A stretch of DNA of 64,000 bases from Streptomyces sp. XY006 (lineage in GTDB: Bacteria > Actinomycetota > Actinomycetes > Streptomycetales > Streptomycetaceae). Below the pieces are notes generated by a model that was given only the letters and a program-made list of their open reading frames with translations, searched no databases and was not told the origin of the DNA. Of the stretch, positions 8,103 through 16,719 are shown one piece after another; positions within the stretch are counted from its first letter, which is position 1; each line of letters starts with the position of its first letter. The translations under genes were made by a program, and so were the position numbers. Location: contig NZ_NOKT01000007.1 in assembly GCF_002237655.1 (NCBI RefSeq), positions 186,001 through 250,000 of the forward strand, read 5' to 3'.

Positions 8103-9527
8103 TCAGGCGGCGGCGGATCGGGCCGTGACCGGCGGTGACGGCCACTTCTCGGCCCAGCGCAGCTCCGCCTCCAGCTGTGCGGCCACCTGCACCAGCAGTG
8201 GCTCGCTGTTCGCCGGGCCGAGCAACTGGGCCCCCACGGGCAGGCCGTCCGGCGTGAACCCGGCGGGCACGTTGACCCCCGGCCAGCCCAGCACGTTCCA
8301 CGGCCAGGCGTACGGGCAGGCGGCGATCATCGCCCGGTCCGTGGCGAACCCGCTGAGCTCCAGCAGGGCGCCGATGCGGGGCGGGGGAGCGGCGGTCGTG
8401 GGCGCGAGGACGACGTCGTAGGAGGTGAAGAACGCGCCGATCCGGCGGTGCAGCACGGCCTCCGCCCGCCGGGCCGCCCGCAGCGGGGCCCCGCCGAGGA
8501 GCCGGCCCAGCCGGGCCGCGTCCCGGGTGCGCCGGTCCAGCAGGGCCGGGAAGGGCGCCTCGCCCACCCGCTCGGCGATCCCGGCCGTCGCGCGCGGCAC
8601 GAAGGTCAGCCCGATCTGCCCGTAGGGCGGGTCGGCCTCCTCGACCCGGTGCCCCGCGGCGGCGAGGCGCTCGGCGAGGGCGACGACCCGGGCGCGGACC
8701 TCCGGCAGCAGGCGCGCGGGCACCGCCGTGAACGGCGGCTTCAGGGAGAGCGCGATGCGCAGCCGCCCGGGGTCGCGGCCGACGGCCGCGGACACGTCGA
8801 GCGCCGGGGGCCGGTGCGGGTCCTCCGGGTGATTGCCGCTCGCCGCGTCCAGCAGCAGGGCCGCGTCGGCGACCGACCGGGCGAGGGTGCCGTTGACGGT
8901 GATGCCCTGGAAGGACTCGCCGCGCGGCCAGGTGGAGACGCGGCCGCGCTGCGGCTTGATGCCGACCAGATGGGTCCACGCGGCCGGGATCCGCACCGAG
9001 CCCGCGCCGTCCGAGCCGAGCGCGGCGGGCACCAGGCCGGCGGCGACCGCGGCCGCCGAGCCACCGGAGGAGCCGCCGGGTGTGTGGTCCGTGCTCCACG
9101 GGTTGCGCGTCGCGCCGAAGGCGGGCCCCTCGGTGAAGGGCCACTGCCCGAACTCGCAGGTGTTGGTCTTGCCGACGATCACCGCCCCCGCCGTGCGCAG
9201 CCGCCGTACGGCCTCGCCGTCCTCGGCGACCGGCGGGAACTCCCCGCAGCAGCCGAACGCGGTCGGCTCGCCGGCCACGTCCATGTCGTCCTTCACCGCC
9301 ACGGGCACGCCGAGCAGCGGCTTGCGGACCCCCGCGGCCAGGCCCCGGTCGGCCGCCTCGGCTTCCGCGAGTGCCGCCCGGGTGCGCACGATCCGGAAGG
9401 CGTTGAGGTGCTCCTGGGTCGCCTCGATGCGTGCGAGCGTGCGTTCGACCAGCGCCCGGGACGTCACCTCCCCGGCGGCGAGCGCGCGGGCGGTCTCCGC
9501 CAGGCCTGCGGCACGGTCGAGCGTCAT
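8103..9527 (-). CDS. Amidase (amidase signature family)
   Basis: A 474-residue amidase-signature hydrolase with the Ser-cisSer-Lys triad: K79 in GVPVAVKDDMDV, the cis-Ser in GGSSGGSAAA (about 153-154), and the nucleophile S177 in GSDGAGSVRIPA. The family hydrolyses carboxamides; the natural substrate is unknown. ATG at 9527 has GGAGGTG 6 nt upstream, which rules out the longer frame to 9614. A small palindrome at 9554-9565 lies in the promoter region. Confidence 0.9.
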   Translation of the reverse strand: MTLDRAAGLAETARALAAGEVTSRALVERTLARIEATQEHLNAFRIVRTRAALAEAEAADRGLAAGVRKPLLGVPVAVKDDMDVAGEPTAFGCCGEFPPVAEDGEAVRRLRTAGAVIVGKTNTCEFGQWPFTEGPAFGATRNPWSTDHTPGGSSGGSAAAVAAGLVPAALGSDGAGSVRIPAAWTHLVGIKPQRGRVSTWPRGESFQGITVNGTLARSVADAALLLDAASGNHPEDPHRPPALDVSAAVGRDPGRLRIALSLKPPFTAVPARLLPEVRARVVALAERLAAAGHRVEEADPPYGQIGLTFVPRATAGIAERVGEAPFPALLDRRTRDAARLGRLLGGAPLRAARRAEAVLHRRIGAFFTSYDVVLAPTTAAPPPRIGALLELSGFATDRAMIAACPYAWPWNVLGWPGVNVPAGFTPDGLPVGAQLLGPANSEPLLVQVAAQLEAELRWAEKWPSPPVTARSAAA

Positions 9528-9553
9528 GCGGACACCTCCGGAAGCGGCTTCTC

Positions 9554-9565
9554 TACCGAACGGTA
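9554..9565. promoter_or_regulatory. Operator-like palindrome upstream of the amidase gene
   Basis: TACCG-AA-CGGTA, 5-bp arms, 27 bp before the amidase ATG. The shape and position fit a small repressor site (TetR-like), but the short arms could also arise by chance. Confidence 0.35.
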
Positions 9566-9782
9566 ACGTCCGGTGGCCGGTGGGGGAACGCCGCCGCCGG
9601 GAGTGGACGTTCACCCACGGGCCACATCCTCCTCAGTGGGCTCATCCGCCCCTTTTCAAACCATGGACGTGCCGAGCTGTGTTCGACACGTCCCCCGGGA
9701 TGGCTCCCGGAAGTTCCCCGGGGCCCCGGACGTGACCGGGCCACCGCGGACGTGGTGTCCGTGGTGGCCGGCCGGAGGGGGA

Positions 9783-10232
9783 TCAGCGGGTGAACGTCAC
9801 CCGGTGCTCCTTCAGGGCGCCGCAGTTGGAGCCGTACACCTGCACGTAGGTGTTGGCGATGCTGCCGCCCCAGTCGACGCAGTGGCCCTTGCCGTAGACG
9901 TAGGTCGGTCCGGCGTACGACGTGAACAGGCCCTCGTCGTAGTGGCTCTCCTCGGTGTCCGGCACGTAGATCCAGGCGGACATGTTCACGGCCGTGCCCG
10001 GGTTGTTGCGGATGGTCGCGACACAGTTCTGGCCGTTGGAGGAGTTGTAGGTCAGGTAGACCGTCCCCAGCGAGCCGACGCTCGCCGAGTTGACCGTCTT
10101 GTAGCCGCTTCCGCAGACCTTCTGCGGCGTGGTGTTGGGTGCGGCGGAGGCCGGCGCGGCCAGGGCGGTCATGGTCCCCAGCGACAGCGCCGCCACGGCG
10201 GACGTGGCCAGGACGGAACGGGCGAATCTCAT
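9783..10232 (-). CDS. Spore-associated protein A (SapA)-like secreted protein
   Basis: A 149-residue secreted protein. It has a Sec signal (MRFARSVLATSAVAALSLG, cleavage near APASA-AP at about residue 30), then a compact domain with NTTPQKVCGSGYKTVNSASV, VYLTYNSSNGQNCVATI, AWIYVPD, YAGPTYVYGKGHCVDWGG and a late Cys. These match Streptomyces spore-associated protein A and its homologues, small cell-surface proteins found with spores. ATG at 10232 follows AAGGGGGA; upstream extension lacks a signal peptide context. Monocistronic. Confidence 0.8.
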   Translation of the reverse strand: MRFARSVLATSAVAALSLGTMTALAAPASAAPNTTPQKVCGSGYKTVNSASVGSLGTVYLTYNSSNGQNCVATIRNNPGTAVNMSAWIYVPDTEESHYDEGLFTSYAGPTYVYGKGHCVDWGGSIANTYVQVYGSNCGALKEHRVTFTR

Positions 10233-10570
10233 ATTTCCCCCTTGCAACTCTTCGAGGTGGTTGCTCCTGCATGGTGTGACCCGCCGGAGGTGCAAAGGGT
10301 TGTGCGTCATCTCCCGTGCAAATCAGGCCAGTTGGTGTTCGCGCGCCGCGAGCGGCGCCGCCGGGTGCCCGAGGGTGCCCGCATTCCGGCCACTTCACTC
10401 ACCGGTCACCCGCACCACACGGGAGATCCAGAGGATCTGCGCAGGGGTGACACACAGGCTGCACACGGACCGTTCGAAGTCTCGTTAGCGTTACGGCTCG
10501 ATCCCACGTGCGAACGTGACCAGGCCGCGGCCGGCGAGCCGCCGGAACAGCCAGATCGGGAACACCACAC
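10233..10570. other. Divergent intergenic region between sapA-like and zinc-ribbon genes
   Basis: 338 bp without a recognisable gene. It must hold both divergent promoters. GCAAC and GTTGC arms near 10243-10264 form a weak inverted repeat about 15 bp upstream of the sapA-like ATG. No clear sigma-70-type pair, terminator or RNA gene is visible. Confidence 0.45.
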
Positions 10571-11599
10571 ATGGACTACTGCTCCTCGTGCCGTCGGCAC
10601 CTCAACGGCGCCCTGGTCTGCCCGGGGTGCGGCGCCTACGCCCCGGACATCGACCCGACCGCCGGCGAAGGCCGCACCGGCCGGGCCCCCGCGACCGCGA
10701 GGGCCGGGACCACCACGGCCTCGGGCGGGACGGCCTCGGGTGGGGCGGCCTCGGGTGGGGCGGCCGCATGGGAGCACCCGGCCGCCGTCGGCACATGGCA
10801 CGACGGGACCCTGTGGGACGGCAACCCGGCCGGCTCGCGGGACCGCCTTGTCACCGACGCCGGCCACCGGGAGGCCGCCGGGACCGGCCCGGACGACGGC
10901 CTTGACGTCCCGGACGACGGCCACGGCGTCCCGGACGCGGAACTGCCCGGCGGCTACGCCGCCCGCCCGCAGGGGCGGGCCGCCCGGCGGCGCCAGATGG
11001 CCCGCTGGAAGAAGAACCAGCGCCGGGCCGTCGTCGCGACCGCCGTCGCGCTCGTCGGCGGCGGCCTGACCGTCGCCGCGATGAACGGCAACGCCACGCC
11101 CGGTGTGCAGGCGGCCACCGCACCGGAGGACACCACCATGGGCGGCGCCGAGGGGGAGGCGCCGACGTACACCGAACCGACGGCCGGCGAGAACGCCGCC
11201 CCGCGCTCCTCGCCCACCGCTCCGCCGCACACCGGCCGGGCCTCGCGCCACCAGCAGGCCCGGGCCGCCGATCCCCGCACCACGCCCGCGGACGCCCGGA
11301 CGGACGCGGCCACGCCGCCGCGCGAGCTGCCGCTGACCACATCGCCGCGCCGGACCACCGCCGCGAACGCCGCCGACACGGCCACCGGCTCCACCGGCTC
11401 GTCCGGGTCCTCCGGCTCGTCCGGCTCGTCCGGCTCGGGTGCCGCCGAGCCGACGGCGCCGCCGGCCGGCGGAGCGGACGCCCAGCAGCCGGCGCCCCCG
11501 GCGAGCGACCCGCCCGCGACGAGCCCCGCCTCGCCCGCGACACCGCCGTCCGACCAGGGTTCCAAGGAGCTGTGCCTCCTCGTCATCTGCCTGGGCTGA
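10571..11599 (+). CDS. N-terminal zinc-ribbon, single-pass membrane protein (SCO2400-like)
   Basis: A 342-residue protein starting with a four-cysteine zinc ribbon (C4, C7, C17, C20 in CSSCRRHLNGALVCPGC). A linker includes tandem ASGG(T/A) repeats from 15-bp DNA repeats, then a basic patch and one membrane helix (about 153-171). A long Ala/Pro/Thr/Ser-rich region with a run of SSG repeats follows, and the C-terminus is the unusual hydrophobic CLLVICLG. The positive-inside rule puts the ribbon in the cytosol and the disordered tail outside. It resembles the Streptomyces SCO2400-type family, whose function is unknown to me. Confidence 0.7.
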   Translation: MDYCSSCRRHLNGALVCPGCGAYAPDIDPTAGEGRTGRAPATARAGTTTASGGTASGGAASGGAAAWEHPAAVGTWHDGTLWDGNPAGSRDRLVTDAGHREAAGTGPDDGLDVPDDGHGVPDAELPGGYAARPQGRAARRRQMARWKKNQRRAVVATAVALVGGGLTVAAMNGNATPGVQAATAPEDTTMGGAEGEAPTYTEPTAGENAAPRSSPTAPPHTGRASRHQQARAADPRTTPADARTDAATPPRELPLTTSPRRTTAANAADTATGSTGSSGSSGSSGSSGSGAAEPTAPPAGGADAQQPAPPASDPPATSPASPATPPSDQGSKELCLLVICLG

Positions 11600-11603
11600 A
11601 CCC

Positions 11604-11621
11604 GGAGCCGGCGCCGGCTCC
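11604..11621 (+). terminator. Hairpin after the zinc-ribbon gene
   Basis: GGAGCCG-GCGC-CGGCTCC, a perfect stem-loop 4 nt after the stop codon. There is no U-tract, as is common for Streptomyces terminators. Confidence 0.6.
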
Positions 11622-11858
11622 CCGGTCGGTCCCGCGCGGGTGCCGGCACGACGCGAGCGGGGGTCAACTGGCTGTAGAGGTCAGCGAGTTGGGAAGAAGT
11701 ACGGGAAACACCCGGTCGGCCGGGGCGGCCGTCCGGGGGCGTCGCGCGCGGCCCGGAACCGGCCGCTGAAACCGGGCCGCGCCGTCTGCGCGGGAAGCGG
11801 AATACGCCCGTACAATCCTCGCGACCAAATCGGGGGCGTCATCAGCGGGGGAGTCCGC

Positions 11859-12632
11859 GTGGAAACCATCATCGTGCAGTTGCCCGGTCCGTCGCAGTGG
11901 GGCGAGGACGAAGCGGGCCGTCCGGAACTGATCCACCTCGGGCCGGGGGACGTCGCGGACTTCGGCCGCGGCGGGACCGGGGTGCGCATCGTCCTGACCG
12001 ACCCCGGCATCTCGCGCCGGGCCGGCCAACTGGAAGCGGCCGGGGACTACTGGCGGCTGTCCAACTACAGCCGCAGCGTGTCGTACGTCGTGGAGAACCT
12101 GGAGGGCGCCGGCGAGTACCTCACCGTCGCGCCCGGCCGGCTCGGGGCGCCCGTGCCGTTCGAGTTCTCCCGCGTGGTGCTGCCGGCCCTGTCCGGCACC
12201 GCCAACTTCAAGGTGTTCGCGCCCCAGCACGCCTACCTCGGCGAGGACTCGGTGCCGGGCGGCGGCGAACAGACCGTCCACCCCTTCGCCCTGGACCCCA
12301 CCTCGAAGTACTTCCTCGTCCTGGTGGCCCTGTGCGAACCCCGGCTGCGCGACCCCTCCGACTCGGCGCTGCCCGGCGTCGGGCAGATCGTGGAGCGGCT
12401 GCGGCCGCTGGAGTCCTGCCGGGACCTGACCCGCTCCGCCGTCAACTACCACATCGACTACCTCGCCTTCGCCAAGCTCCGCCTCGACCTCGGCGAGGAC
12501 ACCGCGACCGGCGCCAAGCGCACCCGGCTCGCCTCCGTCGCCCTGCGCTTCGGCCTGGTCCGCGAAGAGCACCTCGCCCTGCTGCCGCCGCGCAACGCCG
12601 GCCGCCTCACTCCGCAGGAGGCCGGAGCGTGA
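11859..12632 (+). CDS. FHA-like domain protein, partner of the downstream kinase
   Basis: A 257-residue cytosolic protein. The N-terminal third has FHA-type strands: LIHLGPGDVADFGRG, TDPGISRRAGQLEAAGDYWR (compare the SRRHA-x-L core), LSNYSRSVSYVVENL. The C-terminal part has ALDPTSKYFLVLVALCEPRL and a helical segment ending LRFGLVREEHLALLPPRN that looks like a winged-helix remnant. The canonical FHA arginine/serine/histidine set is only partly kept. GTG at 11859 follows GGGGGAG; the earlier frame is non-coding in quality. Its stop overlaps the kinase start (GTGA), so both are translated together and it may bind kinase phospho-sites. Confidence 0.6.
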   Translation: METIIVQLPGPSQWGEDEAGRPELIHLGPGDVADFGRGGTGVRIVLTDPGISRRAGQLEAAGDYWRLSNYSRSVSYVVENLEGAGEYLTVAPGRLGAPVPFEFSRVVLPALSGTANFKVFAPQHAYLGEDSVPGGGEQTVHPFALDPTSKYFLVLVALCEPRLRDPSDSALPGVGQIVERLRPLESCRDLTRSAVNYHIDYLAFAKLRLDLGEDTATGAKRTRLASVALRFGLVREEHLALLPPRNAGRLTPQEAGA

Positions 12633-14182
12633 CCTCCGGACGCGACACCCACGAGGACGACCTGGCGGCACCCCGGCCCCGCCTCCCGGACGGCTTCCGC
12701 ATCGAGGGCTGGGAAGTGGGCGCGGTCATCGGCTCCGGCGGCTGGGGAACCGTCTACGAGGCCCGTACGGTCGCCGACGGCACGCCCGTCGCGGTGAAGG
12801 TGCTGCCGACCGGTTCCCTGGGCCCCGGGCAGCGGGCCGCGCTCGGCGAACTCGTCGCGCGGGAGGTCCGCTTCAGCGCCGAGGCCGACCACCCGCACCT
12901 CGTGCGCACCCACGCCGTGTGCACCGTCGAGGCACCGGACCTGCCCGACCTGGACGGGGCGATCGCCCTCGTCATGGACCGGGCCGGGTCCAGCCTCAAG
13001 GACGTCCTCGACGCGGCCGTCACGGGCGGGCCGATCGACGGGGCCGCGCGCGTCCTGCGCGGCGTCGCCGCCGGGCTGGCCCACATGCACGCCGCCGGCT
13101 GGGTGCACGGCGACCTCAAGCCGGCCAACGTGCTGCTGGGCACGGACGGGCAGGTGTGGCTGGCGGACTTCGGGCTGGCCGCCGAACTCGACGGCACCCA
13201 CGCCCATCTGCCGCCGCTCGGCACGCTGGACCACCTGCCGCCCGAGTGGTGGTCCCAGCGCACCGGCACCGAGGGCGCCGTCGTCCGGCCCACCGCCGAC
13301 GTCTGGGCCTTCGGCGTGCTCGCCCACCAGGTCCTCACCGGCGGCCTCCACCCCTTCCCGGGGGCCACGGCCCGGGCCCGCTCGCTCGCCGCCCAGAGCT
13401 ACGCCCGCGGCACCGCGCCCCTGCGGCTCGACGCAGGTCTCGACGAGGACCTGCGGCGGCTGATCGCCGACTGCCTGGCACCCGACCACACCGCCCGTCT
13501 GCCGCACACGGCCCGGAGCGTGGCCGACCGGGTCGAGGCGATCACCGGGGGGCCGGCGCGCCGCAGAGGACGCCTGGTGCCGGCCGTCGCCGCCGGGCTC
13601 GTCGTCGTGACCGCCGCCACGCTCGCCGGAGTCGCCCTGCTCGGCCCGGACGACGAGGGACGCGACCGCGGCGCTGCGACCCCCACCCCGACGGCCACCG
13701 GCACCCGCAGCCTGCCGCCCGGGGAGATACCCGAGGACTCCGACGTGCCCGCGGCGCTGCGCCCGGTCATCACGGGTGCCGCGCACCGCTGCACCGACGA
13801 GGAGATCACCCCCGCCCTGCTCGCCGCGATGATCAAGGCCGAGAGCAACTTCGACCCCAAGGCCTCCCGCCCGGAGAGCGACGAGTACGGCATCGCCATG
13901 TGGACGCCGGGGGTGTTCAACGCCTGGGCGGTGGACGGGGACGAGGACGGCGACAAGGACCACATGTCGCCGCCGGACGCGATCGCCACCATGAGCGGCT
14001 ACGTGTGCTGGCTCGACCAGCGCTTCAAGGAGGCCGGGCTGCCGAAGAAGGACCTGCCCGCACTGGTCGCGGCCGGCTACCGCACCAGCGACCGCACGGT
14101 CATCGAGGAGGGCGGCGTGCCCGAGCGGGTCCGGCCGCACGTCGACAAGGTGCTCGGCTACCTCGCCGACTACCAGCGCTGA
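12629..14182 (+). CDS. Membrane Ser/Thr protein kinase fused to an extracellular transglycosylase-like domain
   Basis: A 517-residue protein. The kinase domain (about 24-300) has the glycine loop GSGGWGTVY (35-43), the ATP lysine K57 in VAVKVLP, the catalytic loop VHGDLKPANVLL (a non-RD kinase: HGD, not HRD), ADFGLA, and PPEWW in place of APE. One TM helix (about 315-336) follows, then a Thr/Pro linker and a C-terminal lysozyme-like SLT domain (about 384-517) with AAMIKAESNFDPKA, where the Glu is the likely catalytic residue. The layout suggests a sensor or modifier of the cell wall that signals inside. GTG start overlaps the FHA-like gene. Confidence 0.88.
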   Translation: MTSGRDTHEDDLAAPRPRLPDGFRIEGWEVGAVIGSGGWGTVYEARTVADGTPVAVKVLPTGSLGPGQRAALGELVAREVRFSAEADHPHLVRTHAVCTVEAPDLPDLDGAIALVMDRAGSSLKDVLDAAVTGGPIDGAARVLRGVAAGLAHMHAAGWVHGDLKPANVLLGTDGQVWLADFGLAAELDGTHAHLPPLGTLDHLPPEWWSQRTGTEGAVVRPTADVWAFGVLAHQVLTGGLHPFPGATARARSLAAQSYARGTAPLRLDAGLDEDLRRLIADCLAPDHTARLPHTARSVADRVEAITGGPARRRGRLVPAVAAGLVVVTAATLAGVALLGPDDEGRDRGAATPTPTATGTRSLPPGEIPEDSDVPAALRPVITGAAHRCTDEEITPALLAAMIKAESNFDPKASRPESDEYGIAMWTPGVFNAWAVDGDEDGDKDHMSPPDAIATMSGYVCWLDQRFKEAGLPKKDLPALVAAGYRTSDRTVIEEGGVPERVRPHVDKVLGYLADYQR

Positions 14183-14248
14183 GCCGCGCGCACCGACTGC
14201 CGCCTCCGGGTCGGACGCACCGACTGCCGGCGCCGAGCCGCACCCACG

Positions 14249-14284
14249 CGAGCGGGGGCGGAGCCTCGGCTCCGCCCCCGCTCG
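14249..14284. terminator. Strong bidirectional hairpin terminator
   Basis: A perfect 16-bp stem beginning CGAGCGGGGGCGGAGC with a 4-nt loop (CTCG), between the convergent kinase and serine-hydrolase genes. Confidence 0.85.
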
Positions 14285-14304
14285 TCCCCCGTTCCCGTCG
14301 GGCG

Positions 14305-15480
14305 TTACGAGACGCACTCCGGGACGTTCGGCAGCCGGTTGTCCGGCGAGCTGATGTAGATGTTGGAGATGAAGCCCTTGTACTGGGGCAGGTAGGCCCA
14401 CCACTCGTTGGTGTAGGGCGGCACGGTGACCACCTGGCCGCGGACCTGGCAGCTCACCAGCACCTCCACCCCGGCCGGGAGTTGGGTGATCCGGGCGTCA
14501 CCGGTGGACGGGCCCTTGCGGACGTTCACGAACTCGCCCCAGGTGCCGAACCACGTCCCGGCGGGCCGTGCCGCGCCCGGCACGTTCAGCGAGCGGGTCA
14601 GCCGCCCGATGTCGGTGTACGCCTTCCCGTACGAGGTGCCGACCGGGTGCGTGGTCAGCACGGCCACGATCGACCGGTCGTCCGCGCCCACCGTTCCGGT
14701 GCTGTGCAGGGCCGGACGGGTCAGGTCCACGTCCGCCGCGGCACGCGGAGCGGCCTCACCGGCCGTCTTCGCGACGGTGCCCGCCGCGCCCTGCGGGCCG
14801 CAGGTGCCCTCCGCGAACTTCCCGGACCAGCCCTGCTTCACCGCCCACGGGCGGTCGAACGCGCCGGCGATGCCGAAGTGCTGGTCGAACTTGTCGGAGG
14901 CGCACCGCGTGGAGCCCCGCAGGTTGTCCATGATGAAGGTGCGCACGGGCGCGGGCGCCTTCTCCAGGATGTACCGGTAGATCGTCACCGTGTCCCGGGC
15001 CGAGATGGCCGTGTAGCCCCAGTAGCCCGGGTAACCCGCGGGCGGCCCCTCGGTGTCGCGCAGGTCCAGCCGCTCGGGGGAGGTCATGCGGTCGATGATC
15101 GCCGAGCCGCCGTACGTCGACCAGTAGTGGTCCGCGGCGTCGTCGTAGCTGCTGCGCAGCATCGGCTCCAGCAGGGCCCGGTCGGCCGCGGGGATGACGT
15201 AGTCGGGCCCGCGGTTCCACAGGAAGTCCAGGGCCAGCAGCAGCTTCACGACCGAGGCGGACCGGAACTGGGCGCTCTCGTTGACCTGTTCGGTGAACGT
15301 GCCGTCGCGGCGGTCGTAGACGGCGACGCCGGCCGTGACGCCCGGCGGGATCTGTGCGGCGGCCGCCCGGACGGTGCCCGCACCCTCGTCCGGCCGTGAC
15401 TGTGCCGCCGCACCGCTCGTGAGCGACGCGACCGTGACGACGGCCGCGAGTGCGGCGGCGCCGCGCAGGAGCATGCGCAT
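14305..15480 (-). CDS. Secreted serine hydrolase (beta-lactamase/PBP fold) with C-terminal SH3-like domain
   Basis: A 391-residue exported protein. It has a signal peptide (about 1-26, AAVVTVASLTSGAAA), a penicillin-binding/class A beta-lactamase-like domain with the SxxK motif S76-V-V-K79, SSYDDAAD at the place of the SxN loop, and a C-terminal SH3-like module (about 305-391: EFVNVRKGPSTGDARI, then VLVSCQVRGQ). It ends in a Cys-containing tail like its two downstream paralogues. It probably acts on or binds peptidoglycan; a true beta-lactamase role is less likely given the SH3 module. Confidence 0.75.
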   Translation of the reverse strand: MRMLLRGAAALAAVVTVASLTSGAAAQSRPDEGAGTVRAAAAQIPPGVTAGVAVYDRRDGTFTEQVNESAQFRSASVVKLLLALDFLWNRGPDYVIPAADRALLEPMLRSSYDDAADHYWSTYGGSAIIDRMTSPERLDLRDTEGPPAGYPGYWGYTAISARDTVTIYRYILEKAPAPVRTFIMDNLRGSTRCASDKFDQHFGIAGAFDRPWAVKQGWSGKFAEGTCGPQGAAGTVAKTAGEAAPRAAADVDLTRPALHSTGTVGADDRSIVAVLTTHPVGTSYGKAYTDIGRLTRSLNVPGAARPAGTWFGTWGEFVNVRKGPSTGDARITQLPAGVEVLVSCQVRGQVVTVPPYTNEWWAYLPQYKGFISNIYISSPDNRLPNVPECVS

Positions 15481-15586
15481 GGTTGCCCTTCCTGGTCTGC
15501 CGGTGGTCTGCCGGTGGCCCGTGAGGAACGTCCGCCCCCTCGGGCCGGGTGTCCGCCGGCCCCGGGCCGGCGGACGGGACGGTGCG

Positions 15587-15961
15587 TCAGCAGTCCGGGA
15601 CGCCGGCGATCTTCTCGCCGCCCCGGATGTACAGGTTGTTCACCCAGGCGACGTCGCTGCCCGAGAACTCCATGACGGCGGTCCACCAGTTGTTGGTGCC
15701 GACCGCCGGGTCGTGCACGGTCTGGCCCTGCGTCTGGCAGATGGCGTCCGCCCACCACTGCGAACGCTGCGCGAGACGCGGGGAGTCGGTCGTGGGCTGC
15801 TGACGCAGGTTCACGTCGGTGGCCCAGATGTAGACGTCGGTCAGGGCCGGGTCGCCGCCGTTGGCGACGGCCGGGGCCGCCTGGGCGGAGGTGGCGAGAC
15901 CGCCGACGGCGAGCGCGGTCGCGGCGAGGCCCAGGGCGGTGCAGCTGATCAGTCGCTTCAT
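15587..15961 (-). CDS. Secreted SH3-like domain protein
   Basis: A 124-residue exported protein with a signal peptide (MKRLISCTALGLAATALAVG, cleavage near AQA-AP). It then forms one SH3-like module: TDVNLRQQPTTDSPRLAQR, ICQTQGQTVHD, NNWWTAVMEFSG, AWVNNLYIRGG, ending VPDC. The layout matches the C-terminal module of the neighbouring serine hydrolase and the next protein, so the three are probably related by duplication. It likely binds the cell wall. ATG at 15961; an extension to 16039 would bury the signal peptide. Confidence 0.75.
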   Translation of the reverse strand: MKRLISCTALGLAATALAVGGLATSAQAAPAVANGGDPALTDVYIWATDVNLRQQPTTDSPRLAQRSQWWADAICQTQGQTVHDPAVGTNNWWTAVMEFSGSDVAWVNNLYIRGGEKIAGVPDC

Positions 15962-16048
15962 GTGTCTGTCCCCCGTAGGACTAGGAGTTGACGGTGTGAC
16001 GGTGTGGACGGGGTGTTCCGTGCGGTCGGACGCGGTCATGTGCCCGGG

Positions 16049-16423
16049 TCAGCACTGCGCCGAGTACGGCAGGCCGCCGTACTCGTCGCCCTTGAGGTAG
16101 ACGGCGCTGACGTAGCCCTCCAGGAGCTTCACCCAGACGTCGTTGGAGTAGCCGTTGTCGGTGATGCGCTCGCCGCGGGTCCAGCAGTAGGCGCCGAGCG
16201 GCTGGCCCGCCGGGGCGGTGGTGATGATGCCGTAGCCGGTGCCCGGGCCCCTGCGGACGTTGACGGCTTCGTAGGGCACGACCGCGTACGGCGCGGCCAG
16301 CACGCGTGCGCCGCCCTGCTCACCGGCGGTGGCCGCGCCGGCGGTCCCCGCGGTGAGCGGTCCGAGCAGCGCGAGCGCCCCGGCGCCGACGAGCGCTGCC
16401 TTGGCGAAGAGACGAGTGGACAT
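16049..16423 (-). CDS. Secreted SH3-like domain protein
   Basis: A 124-residue exported protein. The signal peptide (MSTRLFAKAALVGAGALALL, cleavage near AGA-AT) is followed by an SH3b module: EAVNVRRGPGTGYGIITTAP, AYCWTRGERI, SNDVWVKLLEG, YVSAVYLKGDE, ending YSAQC. The NVRRGP-G start is the classic bacterial SH3 (SH3b) entry. Third of three same-strand SH3 genes. Adjacent palindromes at 16475-16504 lie in its upstream region. Confidence 0.8.
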   Translation of the reverse strand: MSTRLFAKAALVGAGALALLGPLTAGTAGAATAGEQGGARVLAAPYAVVPYEAVNVRRGPGTGYGIITTAPAGQPLGAYCWTRGERITDNGYSNDVWVKLLEGYVSAVYLKGDEYGGLPYSAQC

Positions 16424-16474
16424 GTCGAGATCCCCCTGGTGGTGTGGCCGACGCCCAGAACTGTAGGGAGACCC

Positions 16475-16504
16475 GGGACCGCATGGTCCCTGACAATTGT
16501 CAGG
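16475..16504. promoter_or_regulatory. Two abutting palindromes upstream of the SH3 gene
   Basis: GGGACC-GCAT-GGTCCC (16475-16490) runs into the perfect 16-bp palindrome CCTGACAATTGTCAGG (16489-16504). They lie 52-81 bp upstream of the SH3 gene start and could be one or two operators. The AT-rich core is unusual in this GC-rich DNA. Confidence 0.5.
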
Positions 16505-16719
16505 ATCGCCCTGGGCAGCCGGGGGTTGCAGGTCGCGCGTGGGAGCGGCAGGGACCCCAGGGGGGCCGGGGCGTCGCGCCGGGGCCGTTCGGATACGGCC
16601 GAAAACCGCTCGACTGCCGCGCCCGCCCTTGCCTACGATCCACGGCGCGGCATCGCGTGCCGGTCACCGGCCGGGTGAGGCATGGAGGCGCCGTGGAGAT
16701 GCCCGTGGAGGCATTGACC

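Noticed and set aside
14305..15480. Resistance-type class A beta-lactamase
   Set aside because: An SxxK motif is present, but the SxN and KTG motifs are not clearly kept and an SH3 module is attached; a wall-associated serine hydrolase is the safer call.
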